From positions 76,312,501 through 76,376,500 of the forward strand of contig NC_092621.1 of assembly GCF_047663525.1 (NCBI RefSeq): 64,000 nucleotides of DNA, in the 5' to 3' direction. Position numbers and translations under genes: made by a program. The stretch is from Anas platyrhynchos. Taxonomy: Eukaryota > Chordata > Aves > Anseriformes > Anatidae. Below the pieces are notes generated by a model. That model made no database searches. It saw only the letters and a program-made list of their open reading frames with translations, and had not been told where the DNA came from. The number at the start of each line of letters is the position of its first letter. Within the stretch, counting starts at the first letter, position 1. Shown here piece after piece: positions 44,036 to 55,000 of this stretch.

Positions 44036-44387
44036 TTCTTCCCACTGGAGTTGCAGGACATTGCTGTTTGTGGTGACCACCCAGCCTCCCTCACTTTCTC
44101 TTACTGTTACCTGTGGGGCAGTCGGTGCTTCTGTCTGTTCATCTACAGGCTCTTCTGGGCAGCGTGATTAGGGAATGGAAAGAAATAGATTGCGGATTTT
44201 GGTTCCTTTCTTGTCGATATTCTTTTATTCTCGTCTTCATTATTTGTGTTTTTTTGTTTTTGTTGCCCCAGAGGATGTTTTCCATGTATCAGTTGCACAC
44301 TGTCAAGTTGGAAAATTTCTAAGTGAAGTCCTGGGTTGGTGGAATGAGAGCTGTCTGTGTTCCTACAGACAGAAATGAGGCCTTTAC

Positions 44388-46368
44388 AGAATCACAGAAT
44401 TTCTAGGTTGGAAGAGACCTCCAAGATCACCCAGTCCAGACCCAATGCTGACAAGTCCTCCACTAACCATATCCCTGAGCTCTACATCTAAACGTCTTTT
44501 AAAGACCTCCAGGGATGGTGACTCCACCACTTCCCTGGGCAGCCTGTTCCCATGTCTAACAACCGTTTCGGTAAAGAAATTCTTCCTGACATCCAACCTA
44601 AAACTCCCCTGGCGCAACTTTAGCCCATTCCCCCTCGTCCTGTCACCAGGCACGTGGGAGAACAGACCAACCCCCACCTCGCTGCAGCCTCCTTTAAGGT
44701 ATCTGTAGAGAGCAATAAGGTTGCCCCTGAGCCTCCTCTTCTCCAGGCTGAACAAGCCCAGCTCCCTCAGCCGCTCCTCGTAGGACTTGTTCTCCAGGCC
44801 CCTCACCAGCTTCGTCGCCCTTCTCTGGACTTGCTCAAGCACCTCCATGTCCTTCTTGTAGCGAGGGGCCCAAAACTGAACACAGTACTTGAGGTGCGGC
44901 CTCACCAGAGCCGAGTACAGGGGGCGATCACTTCCCTAGCCCTGCTGGTCACACTGTTTCTGATACAAGCCAGGATGCCGTTGGCCTTCTTGGCCACCTG
45001 AGCACACTGCTGGCTCATATTCAGCCGACTGTCCACCATCACTCCCAGGTCCTTCTCTGCCTGGCAGCTTTCCAACCACTCCTCTGCTGGCCTGTAGCTC
45101 TGCTTGAGGTTGTTGCAGCCCAGGTGCAGGACCCGGCACATCCAGATCATTGATGAAGATATTAAAGAGAACCGGCCCCAGCACCGAGCCCTGGGGAACG
45201 CCACTAGTGACCAGCCTCCAACTGGATTTGACTCCATTTACCACGACTCTTTGGGCCTGGCTATCCAGCCAGTTTCTAACCCAATGAAGCGTGCGCCAGT
45301 CCAAGCCAAGAGCAGCCAGTTTCTTGAGGAGAATGCTGTGGGAGACGGTGTCGAAAGCCTTGCTTAAATCAAGGCAGACCACATCCACAGCCTTTCCCTC
45401 ATCCACCCAGCGTGTCACTTTGTCATAGAAGGAGATCAGGTTCGTCAAGCAGGACCTGCCTTTCATAAACCCATCTTGACTGGGCCTGATCACCTGCTTG
45501 CCCTGCAAGTGCTGCATGATGACTCTCAAGAGAATCTGCTCCATGAGCTTCCCTGGTACTGAGGTCAAACTGACAGGCCTGTAGTTCCCCAGGTCTGCCC
45601 TCCGGCCCTTCTTGTAGATGGGCATCACGTTTGCTAGCCGCCAGTCAACTGGGACCTCCCCCGATAGCCAGGACTGTTGATAAATGATGGAAAGCGGCTT
45701 GGACAGCTCCTCTGCCGGTTCTCAATATCCTCGGATCCCATCTGGCCCCATCGATTTGCGCACATCCAAGTGCTGCAGCAGGTCGCCAACCATTTCCTCA
45801 TGGGTAGCAAGGGCCACGTCCTGCTCCCCATCCCCTTCCACTGGCTCAGGGTGCTGGGTATCCAGAGAGCAACTGGTTTTGCCACTAAAGACTGAGGAAA
45901 AGAAGGCATTAAGCACCTCAGCCTTTTCCTCATCTCTCCTCACAAAGTTTCCCCCTGCATCCAGTAAAGTGTGGAGACTCTCTTTAGTATTCTTTTTTGT
46001 GTTAATGTATTTATAAAAACATTTTCTGTTGTCTTTAACAGCAGTAGCCAGATTGAGCTCAAGATGAGCTTTGGCCTTTCTAATTTTGTCCCTACGCATC
46101 CTTACAACATCCTGACAATCCTCCCGAGTGGCCTGCTCTCTTTTCCAAAGATCATACACCCCCTAAGCTCTACCCCCAACTCTCTCAGCCAGGCTGGTCT
46201 TCCACGCCAGCTCGTCTTTGGGCACGTGGGGACAGACAGCTCCCGAGCCATTAAGATTTCCTTCTTGAGGAGTGCCCAGCCTTCCTGGACTCCTCTGCCC
46301 TTCAGAACTGCCTCCCAATGGTCTCTGCCAACTAGTGCTCTGTACAACTCAGTCTGCCCTCCTTTATT
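44388..46368 (-). mobile_element. CR1 LINE, about 2 kb, long but catalytically deleted
   Basis: The longest CR1 in the window. The 3' tail is at the left (AGAATCACAGAATTTCTAGG). On the minus strand, from 5' to 3', it has the endonuclease-RT linker (about 46370-45700), RT motifs ([53 protein letters not shown]) and the C-terminal and 3'UTR parts. Just after FINDLD the sequence jumps over the FADD catalytic block, so this copy cannot encode an active RT. It lies antisense to RNF20 and just past its stop codon. Confidence 0.92.
44936..45628 (-). pseudogene. CR1 reverse-transcriptase fragment, open for 230 codons
   Basis: An open minus-strand frame carrying the fingers and palm of CR1 RT from [20 protein letters not shown] to FINDLD. 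The frame then shifts across an internal deletion that removed the FADD active-site block, and downstream residues are out of frame. Two more frames (45722-46159 and 46102-46347) hold the upstream linker, separated by frameshifts. Confidence 0.85.
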
Positions 46369-46799
46369 TCAGGAATTTGCTCTGGTTGTCAAAGTATTAA
46401 ATCCCATAGAAGTATGGGAGCATTACTGGGTGTGAATAGGAAGCTATTCCCAATGAAAGGCCAAACAAGCAATGAACTGGTACGTTTGTAGAGCTCAGTG
46501 GAGTGACTCTTTAGGCATGTATCTTCCTGAGTCAGGCCAAGAATCTGTGAAGACTGGTGCATTAGTAAACGTCCTCCGTCCCCAAAAGCATATGCACATC
46601 TTTATATTCACAAGGGGAGAAAGAAGCTGTTGGTAAGTCTTTGAAAATAGCATTCCGCTGATGACCCTGTTTGATGTGAACATCTTCTCCTAGGCTGAGA
46701 CATTGCTGTCATTGTCCTTAGGTTCCAGAAAATACTTTGTAGGGGTATACTTTTGGTGCAGTTTTGCCACAAAGATTAATCTTGTAATGCACACGCTAT

Positions 46800-46805
46800 A
46801 ATAAA
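46800..46805 (+). terminator. RNF20: candidate RNF20 polyadenylation signal
   Basis: AATAAA within TATAATAAAAGTTGTGG, followed by a T- and TG-rich stretch. It is the first canonical hexamer downstream of the RNF20 stop codon. Confidence 0.5.
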
Positions 46806-46829
46806 AGTTGTGGTCTGGATTATTTCTAT

Positions 46830-49800
46830 GTTTTTCTTGACTTGGTAGTATCTAGATATGCTTCTGTCTTTTGCGTGGTTATTGGAAACATATTGTCCAA
46901 AGCCTTCAGCTTGTAAAGCAGAGTGGTGAGTTTCTTCTCTCTTCAAAAATAGTTATCTGGAATAACCTTTGTCCTTTTGGCTATACATTCACAGCTTTAT
47001 TCCTAACACAACAGAAGTACCAAAATGCTGGATGCATCTGTTCTGTCATTGTTGCTAGAAGTCTCGTGAAAAGACACAACATACATTGTAATCTCTTTAC
47101 TCCCTGTATTGTAAGGTTATGTTTGAAATCTGCTGCTGAAAATGAAAGGTAAGTAACTTATTTATGACATTCTTTCATAAGATATGGTGTTTTTCCTGTG
47201 AACTTAATTTTCTTGGAAGTTCCTCTTGGAACTGCCAGAGGTTTGTCTCATCCATGCACCTTCACTGAATCATAAAATCTGAGTAATCTTCTTGTATTTG
47301 CTTATACCAAAACAAACAAAAACAATAGCGAAGTGAAAGTAATTAATCACACACTATCTTGTAGTATGCATTGCTATCTTTAGCTGTCCAAAAAAGTCAA
47401 AAATATGAATTAAACCCTCTGAACCATGTAAATTACTGTGAATCCTCAAAATTAAGAAGGAACACATCCCTGACTTTGCAAGGGGAAGCTGGAGTGTTGA
47501 GAGTTTGTGTTATGGCTTATATGCTGTCTTAGTGTGTTCAGAAGGAATGAAAGCAGAACCTTCACTTTCATTAGAAGTTGCTGTTTGGATTACAGTTCGT
47601 GACTTCATGTCAGAGAAAGGAGAGGATGTGTTAGGAATAATAATACTTACAGGAGATTTCGTGGTACAAATGCCTGCTCATCAGAAGCAGGACTTGGGTC
47701 ACCAGCAAACATTGCCTGGATCTTTGAACAGCTTTACTGTAACAGCACACTTTTTTGCAGCTATGAAAAACCTGAATTATACAGCCTTTATAGGTGTACA
47801 AAGTCCTAAAGTCACGAAGTCACTCTGCATTTCTACTTCAAGTCAAGCTGGAAACTTCTGTGCATATACTGTCAGTGTTGGGCTTACTCTGGTCACAGTA
47901 GCAAACAAACATTTGAAGCACTCTGGATTTGTTTCACAGATGGCGTTTGGAGACACTCGTTTTCCCTTTCTTTCCCAACATAAAAATATCTTAGTATAAA
48001 ATAATATTTTAGTTTAAGCTGAGTAAGACCTTGAAGATCATTGTGGACGCTATTAAACATCTTTCTGTGCTTATAGTTTAAACACTGAGAAACAGTGAAT
48101 GTTTTGGTCTGTTTTGGCTTGCCTGAGTGAGTGAAAATGGTTTAAAAGTGCATCAAGGCTAAAAATAATTCTGTTGAAAAAGGAGTACAAATATTCTTTA
48201 GATAAGGTCTGTCCACATTCAGTAACTGAACCAGAGTAATCAAATGTAAATAAAGAAAAAGCCTCTCTAGCATTAACAAGGTGGGAAAGGGTGATGTGTG
48301 TGTGAGTGGAGTGGATTTGGGAGAGTGTAAAGAGTTTGCAAGAGCTCTTGATATGGTTTCTGAGGAGCATTGCCGTCAAGAAGGTGGCTATAAAGGTGAC
48401 AGTTGTGTATCATGGGCAAAATAAATCAGCATAGAATGATGAACTGAAAGTATTACAATTTAAAAACAAAAAATCCCATCCAAAATAGATGGGGTCAGAA
48501 AGAAGTACAGCTGCAAAGTCTGGAAATTTTCTTTGATTTTCCTTCCTTCCACCAACCTTACACAGAATGTAAAAATGTCAGGACACATCACAGGTCACTG
48601 TGATGTGACCCTGTGTCAAGCAGGAAAACCATCATCTGTGTTCTTGCTCTATCCAGATGCCATCCATTCTTCAAATCTGTTGACGTTACTCTGCTTGTGA
48701 TAATTGAAGCTCAGAAAGTGTTTGAACCAACTGCTGTCCTATAAATCTGCCTGGCTCTTCTATAACATCAAGTTAGTCCTAAGGATAGCTCTGTGTTTCC
48801 AGTCCATTGGCTGTAATCTACTTCTGCTTTCTCTTCTGTGGCCTTTGTAAATATGTGTACGGCTTTGTGGAATCCAGACAGGATGAAATCCTTGAGGCGG
48901 TCAAGTTCCTCCCTCAGTCTGAGGAGGGAGGAGTAAAACTTAAGGCACAAGACAGAACCATGTACAGACTCTTGATGTAGCCATTCCCCACCTCTCCATG
49001 TAGCCTGCAGGCATTGGTTTGTGTGCAATATTCCTCATCCTATGATGGGCAGACATCCTGAAAGCCATGGCAAACATTGTTCCCTGTGGGATCAGGCTGG
49101 GTTCTTCTCTCTCAGATGAGAGACAATAAAATAACATTGCTATGGAAAAGCAGGACTGATTGAAAAATCCTTGTTTTTCTTTGTTTTCTGGGTACTAGTC
49201 TTGGTACAGAATTGAGGAATCTAAGGACCAAACAGCTGGTCAGATGTGTGACCAACTGACCTCCTCTACATCCCCAAGTCTGTGCACCTTTAGCAATTAA
49301 GTTCAGATTACCTTAAACTGAGGTAGCCTTCAGATTTGTTTCGTGGCTGCGTGACTATTTGAAACCATTGTGATAGTGTTACAGAATGCTTTTGTTTAAA
49401 GGAACATCCTTACTCAGTGCTGCCTTTTGGCAAGACCTGTCTCTGCTGGGCAAAAACTTCAACCCTCAACCAAAAGGCCTCTGGTTAATACTGTGGTAAT
49501 TCAGAGCAGTCCCCGTTTTGCATTTGACATGTGAGTAGCCTGTAAGGCACCCAGTAGAAACACAGATTTTTGTTTACCATCAATTATTAGGTGGCTGACA
49601 TTTCATTTGCGCTTCTGTCTTTAAAGAGTGGTTTGTTGAAAGATTGGATGTTTGGATTGGGCTTTGAACCAGAACATGCACAGTTAAGATTTTGTTAGGA
49701 TTTTTAATTTCACATCTTTTAAAGCTAATATTGATCAGCTTTCCTTGGACTCATAACACATGTAGAGATACGGAAGTAACAAACTCGATAAACCTACCAA

Positions 49801-51620
49801 TAAAATTGGCTTGGAATATTTCTTTCCTAGTGTTTGCCTCGTAATAATGAAAAAAATAGTGTTCATTTGTTCTAACCAAGTGAAGTCAGAGGTTGGAAGG
49901 TACAGATAGAAGGCTCTTCAGAAGCTGGTTATCTAAACGAGTGAGTGAGGGAGGGTAAGGGAAGGCAACAAATGCAAATTGAGTGACTTGATCTAGGTCA
50001 TGCAGTTTTTTAGGTGCAGGGAAAGAAGGGACCTCCTGGGTGTTTCAGACCTCTTTGATGTGCAGGTGTCACATCCACCTGGCCCCACATTCCTGTTTTA
50101 TGTCTTAATCCACTCTTTTCTGGGTAACTGGCTATTGAAAGAAGCAGCCGCGCTTGCTGCCCAAAAGCAGAGGCCAAAGACTGATCAGGGAGTAGAGTAT
50201 GAGCTCCTCTTAATGGGGCTAATTGGTCTGGGTATTGCTGCTATCAGCATTAAGTAGTCCGTGTAGAGCTTTTCATTTGCAAGTGTTTTTGAAAGCTTAA
50301 AAGTGGGAGTGAAAAAAAAAAAAAGTAGTATGCCTTATTCAAACCCCATAATACATTTCCATGTCTGGCAGAAGCCTTTAACCACACCTGCTAGGACTGT
50401 CACCCTTGGCAACATTCACACAGTTGGCTGGAGATACAGGGAGGGTACAGGTGATTTTGCTGATGTATCAGGGAGACCAGAGTTAATTCTGCCAAGCATT
50501 CTTTGTAATACAGGATGTGTTGTGAAGTGTTGTTTAAAAACTCATGGAAATCCTGTATTAATAACACAGTCACGTGGATTGATGTATTATTTATTCAGAT
50601 GCTGAACAGCTTACCCTTCCTTCCACTCATCCAGGTTGGAGGGAGCTCCACTCAGTACATTGCCTTAGAAACAGCAAATCTCTATCCCCTTTACAGTGAT
50701 TGTTGGTCCACTAGGAGGTTTTGGTGCCAAATTCCCTTTGACTTCGGTGGGAGTTTGGTGTCTGAATAAATCAGTGGACCAGATCCCCATTATGTTACTT
50801 TGGCTGTGAGAAAGAAGCTAAACATCGATTGTAGACAGAGAATGTTAAGGGAGTGGTTTCACAGAGGAGAACCTCACCTTTGGTCGTAGATAATGGTCTG
50901 CAGCACTGCTGCCCTCTCCCCTCCCCTCATCCTTGGCTTCTGCCACTGTGAACCCATCCCCTCACGTCTGCCAGTGCAGCTGTTTTTGCATGGCTCCTCT
51001 CTGGGTGGGAGTGCAAAGTGAACCCAGGCTCAGAAGCAGACAGAGGTGGTGGTTTGTTTTTTGCCAAGTTATTTCTAAGCTGGTTGAGTTCCTTTATCAC
51101 AGTCACAGAGCAGCCACATCTGCATTTGTGCTGACAGAGCTAAGGGAACAGTGTGTACTGGGACTGCCACCAAGAATTTGTCTCGTGAGCTGCAGCCCGT
51201 GCCAGGAGGGAAGGGGTTGCCAACATAGAAACTAGCACCTGGTGTAATGAGGCAACCATAAGGAGCCTTAGCATAAACAGAGACTAAATCCATAGGTACC
51301 ACAACAAAAACATACCAACAAGGGACATGCTTCCAATAAGCAGTTTAGATTTCCTTGTTCTTTTTTTTTTTTCTTTTTTTTCTTTTTCCCTTTTCTTTTT
51401 GAATTAATGCACAGAGAGGGCTAAAAAAGAGGGAACTTCACTGTAGTGCCAAGTGAAGGAAACAGGAACTCCTGCTGTTGAGACAGTTCTTGTTTCTCTA
51501 GTCCCTTGGGAATAGCTGACGTTGGCTGGGAGAATGCAAAACTTGTTAGGAAAGGAGGAGGACCCGGGAGGGTGGCAGTGGCTGTGGGCTGCTGCAACAC
51601 TGCTCTCATAAAGAGCATAT
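46830..51620. other. intergenic region between RNF20 and GRIN3A 3' ends
   Basis: The two genes converge here. I recognise no transposon. Two unexplained plus-strand frames, at 47505-47999 (164 codons) and 50000-50257 (85 codons), resemble no protein I know. A pyrimidine-rich tract lies at 51361-51400. Some of the right-hand part may be an extended GRIN3A 3'UTR. Confidence 0.5.
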
Positions 51621-51627
51621 TGCCTGC

Positions 51628-51633
51628 TTTATT
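51628..51633 (-). terminator. GRIN3A: candidate GRIN3A polyadenylation signal
   Basis: AATAAA on the minus strand about 95 bases past the GRIN3A stop codon. A 3'UTR this short would be unusual for a neuronal receptor gene; another AATAAA at 50590-50595 is an alternative. Confidence 0.3.
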
Positions 51634-51727
51634 TTCATGCCTCTTCCTGGCATTACAAAAGCACGTTAAAAATTTTACAGAGGAGGGGAGAAAGGGAGAA
51701 AAAGGGAAAGGGCCTGAGTATGCTGGC

Positions 51728-52064
51728 CTAGGGCTCTGCAGTCCTGTTTGTTCTCTGATACTCTTCCAGCTCTGATTTCCTGTCCATGGCGAGCTGCAGC
51801 TCCTGCTTGATGATTTGGATCTGCTTCTCCAGCTCTGTGAGCTCTTGCGTCACCGAGGTCCTGGCCATGCTGAGGGTGTCCGCTTTCCCGTTGGTTGTTA
51901 AAGAAGCCGGAGTCTCTCTCCTCACCTGTGGCAGGGGGATGTCTTGGTGCTGTCGGATCGCCACCTCATTTTGCCCCTCGTTGGTGCAGACGTATTTTTT
52001 CCGGTGACAGTTGCCCGTGTTGGCTGTATTCCACACAGCGTGCTGGCTGTTCCCTACATGGGAC
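51728..52064 (-). CDS. GRIN3A: GRIN3A last exon, cytoplasmic tail and stop
   Basis: On the minus strand the acceptor CTGTTCAG is followed by [13 protein letters not shown] and the exon ends with [11 protein letters not shown] and TAG (51728-51730). It encodes the distal cytoplasmic tail (112 codons with stop). The coiled coil near the end is well conserved with mammals. The middle is more diverged but keeps HQDIPLP and TNGKAD. Confidence 0.95.
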
Positions 52065-55000
52065 CTGAACAGAGGTGTGAGAGTTAACACAAAGTCATAG
52101 CCTTCTCTTGTGAGGATGCAACCCCTCCCTGGGAGCCATCCTACTGGAAAAATACGCTGCTGCTGTTATCAATTACATTTAAATATTATTCCTTTATCTT
52201 TGGAATTATTTTTCCTCAGAAGTACAAATTATAAACACAGATGGCCAAATGTCTGTGGTAAACCATAGCAAAGAATCAAACAGAATCCTAAAATTCAAGT
52301 TCCCTACATTATTATTTTTTTTTTAGTTATTGAATTGCAGTCCTCTCTACTCCAGCTCAGGAATATTTAAGTCCGCTTCCAAAGCTTTCTGAAAGCCTTT
52401 GTGGCTGCAACATCTACAGCTCTTTACAGCATTAGTCCTCTGGGGAAATGGACACGATGACATGGTTTATCCAAACCTTGCAGTGTAGAGCATGAGCTTC
52501 CCAACAGACATCAGTGTCATTATCGCTAACCTGCCATTTCAGATGCATTTTTTATTTCACAGTTTAGAGCACAGCTCTTTGATAAAGCTTTCGTGACTGC
52601 CACAGCTTCTACTGCTTGTGGCTCAGGTGATCTGGGGGGGTTGAATGTAACAGAGGCCCAAGTCCGCAGTTAACACTTGTGTCTCATCAAGTAAGTGAAA
52701 TCCGATAGAGTTCAGCTACTGATGTTGAGAAGTTTTCCTAGTATGGAGTTTAAAGAGTTTTGGAAAGTTAAGACCTGAAAAAAAACAGTGGAGTTTCCTC
52801 CCTGTGGAAAATAGCTGTACCATAATACAAACTCTTTCCACCTCTTTTCTATATCTTGGTGCTTTTAGTAATTCCACATTCCTGAGCAGGAATAAAATAA
52901 AGTGCAGTAATATAATTGATTTGAGATCCCTGGGTCCTATGTTGCTGCATTATTATTCATTACAAGCTGGGCACCGTGTTACTAGGTGTCTTGAGTTAAA
53001 TTCACCACAATTCTGTGCAAATGGCAGCTTAGACCACGTGAAGAGCAAAGGCTGTAGGTGGGCATGCAGAAATACACACGCGAGCTGGGCGTTGCACAAG
53101 CAGGATTTTTTGGCATCTTCACTCTGAATCATTAACGAATATTTGTGTACTTCTTTTTCTAAGTATAAGGATTGTGACCATTCCTTGTGTTATGAAGTTT
53201 TTGCACTGCTCAGTATCTGTCAAATAATTCAGCCAGTGCTTTTTTTTTTTTTAATTATTGTCAGAGATGCAGAGTGCCCCCACTTGGAGGACTCCTTTGC
53301 CCTTGGACTGTATTAGGACCTGAGGCTGGTGTGAGTGTGAATGCTACTGTCACTGCAAGGGCAATGTCGGAGGAGGAAATGTTTTGCAGCAGGAGGCACT
53401 TGTTACTGCCATTTAGAGATCAAAAGCAAGGAGTTGCTGTGGCAATGAGGTGCTACAGTGAGGATTTATTGGGGCAATAAGATGAAGGAATGAACAGAGG
53501 AAATTAGTTGCATGCATTTTTATGCACTCATTTATATATAGGCAGTCTAGAAGCCTATAAGTGTTTATTTCTTATATTTGCTGACAGTGGTGCAGGGCTA
53601 GCAAACAGAGCAAGACATTCATTTACATGTTCCGGCTACACTGAAGTTACACGCAGTTTCAGTCATGCCAAATATACAGCAGCAGCCAGGAAGATGTTTC
53701 TTTTCTACATTCTATGTCTCTACTCATTTTCTACTCGAGTATAAAAGCTGCTGCCTGCATCAATAGTTTTAAGTTACTGAGCAAGTGTTTAGTTTTAAGA
53801 GAATGCCTTGTATTCCCAAGGGTCATAGATAAGTCAAGCTGTTTGCTCTTCAGAGCACAAGTCAAGTTTGTTGCCTACTTTTGTCTCCAACAAGAGACAA
53901 AGATTTTTGAAAGGACTGCATTTTCCTTTTTTCAGCTTAGTTCTTATTCTGAAAAATAAGAAAGCTGAAAAAAAAAACAACAAACATGCACCACCTGATC
54001 AGTTATTCACCGCAAAGCTGTCTCACAGGGCCCTACACATCTGCCAGTTCATTAATATATGAGTAAAAACAAGGCAGCAAACTTTAAAATCTGCGATGCC
54101 TGTGTTTAGAATGGAGTGCTTTATTTAGCTGTAAGGGAAATCATGAAAGAACAAGATTTCTGGGTTTAATGCTTTCTATTGTAAACAGCTCATTTCTGCT
54201 TCCCTCTCTTGTCATTTCTATTGTTTCTTTTTTTTTTTTTTCTTCCTGTTCTCTTATCTTTGGGGTGTATTAGACCCATAGGTAGATTCCCAGACACACT
54301 GCACTTCATTTAAAAGGACTTTCTGTACTTTGTTTTTTAAGGCAGGCAAAAATTCCTACCTCTTTTCTACTCGTTTTTTCTTAGGCTGGCATTTGTCTTC
54401 AATAAATGAACTGTTCAGAGCACGATGTAATCTCTAGAGGGAAAAGAAGAAAGTAAATTACTAAAAGCAAGATTAAAAATAGCTCCATAAATACATAAAC
54501 AATTTGGGCTTTGTGTGATGGACTTGAGTATAAATTATTTTGCTTGTTCAAGGATACAAGCAACGTCTGTGCTTTGTCATTACAACAAATGTATGTTCCC
54601 ATACTTTCCTGAAGAAGGGCAATCTGAAAGGTAGAAAGGTAGTTTGCTAGCAATCCTTGTTTTTTCAAATTGCACAGAAGAAAGGTGGATCTTAGCAAAC
54701 TACATTATTTTCTAAAAAATCTCTTTCACTATACTGCTTGAAAGCAGTAGAAGCTTTTATTATTATTACTTTTCTTTTTTTCTTTTTTTTTTTCTTTTTG
54801 CTGCGAAGTAACCTCTTCCTTTAGTGCAAACTTGCAGAGCAATTTTCTTCTATTTTTTCCTTAGAGTAATGGAGGAAATTACCCAGCACTTCGTGGATGC
54901 ATCAAAAAGGTTAGGAGCCCATTATGATAAGGTAAAATCTTTGGGCTGTCCAGGCCAAATTAATAACACTGTTGGTATCCAAAAGAGTGGTATGGTTAAA

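Larger units (their letters stand above)
44036..46825 (+). other. RNF20: probable RNF20 3'UTR containing a CR1
   Basis: From the stop codon I find no canonical polyadenylation hexamer before the CR1 that begins at 44388. ATTAAA occurs within the CR1 (45161) and just past it (46398), and a good AATAAA with a T/G-rich region follows at 46800. The transcript therefore probably runs through the CR1 in antisense, for a UTR of up to 2.8 kb, unless a non-canonical site is used first. Confidence 0.5.
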
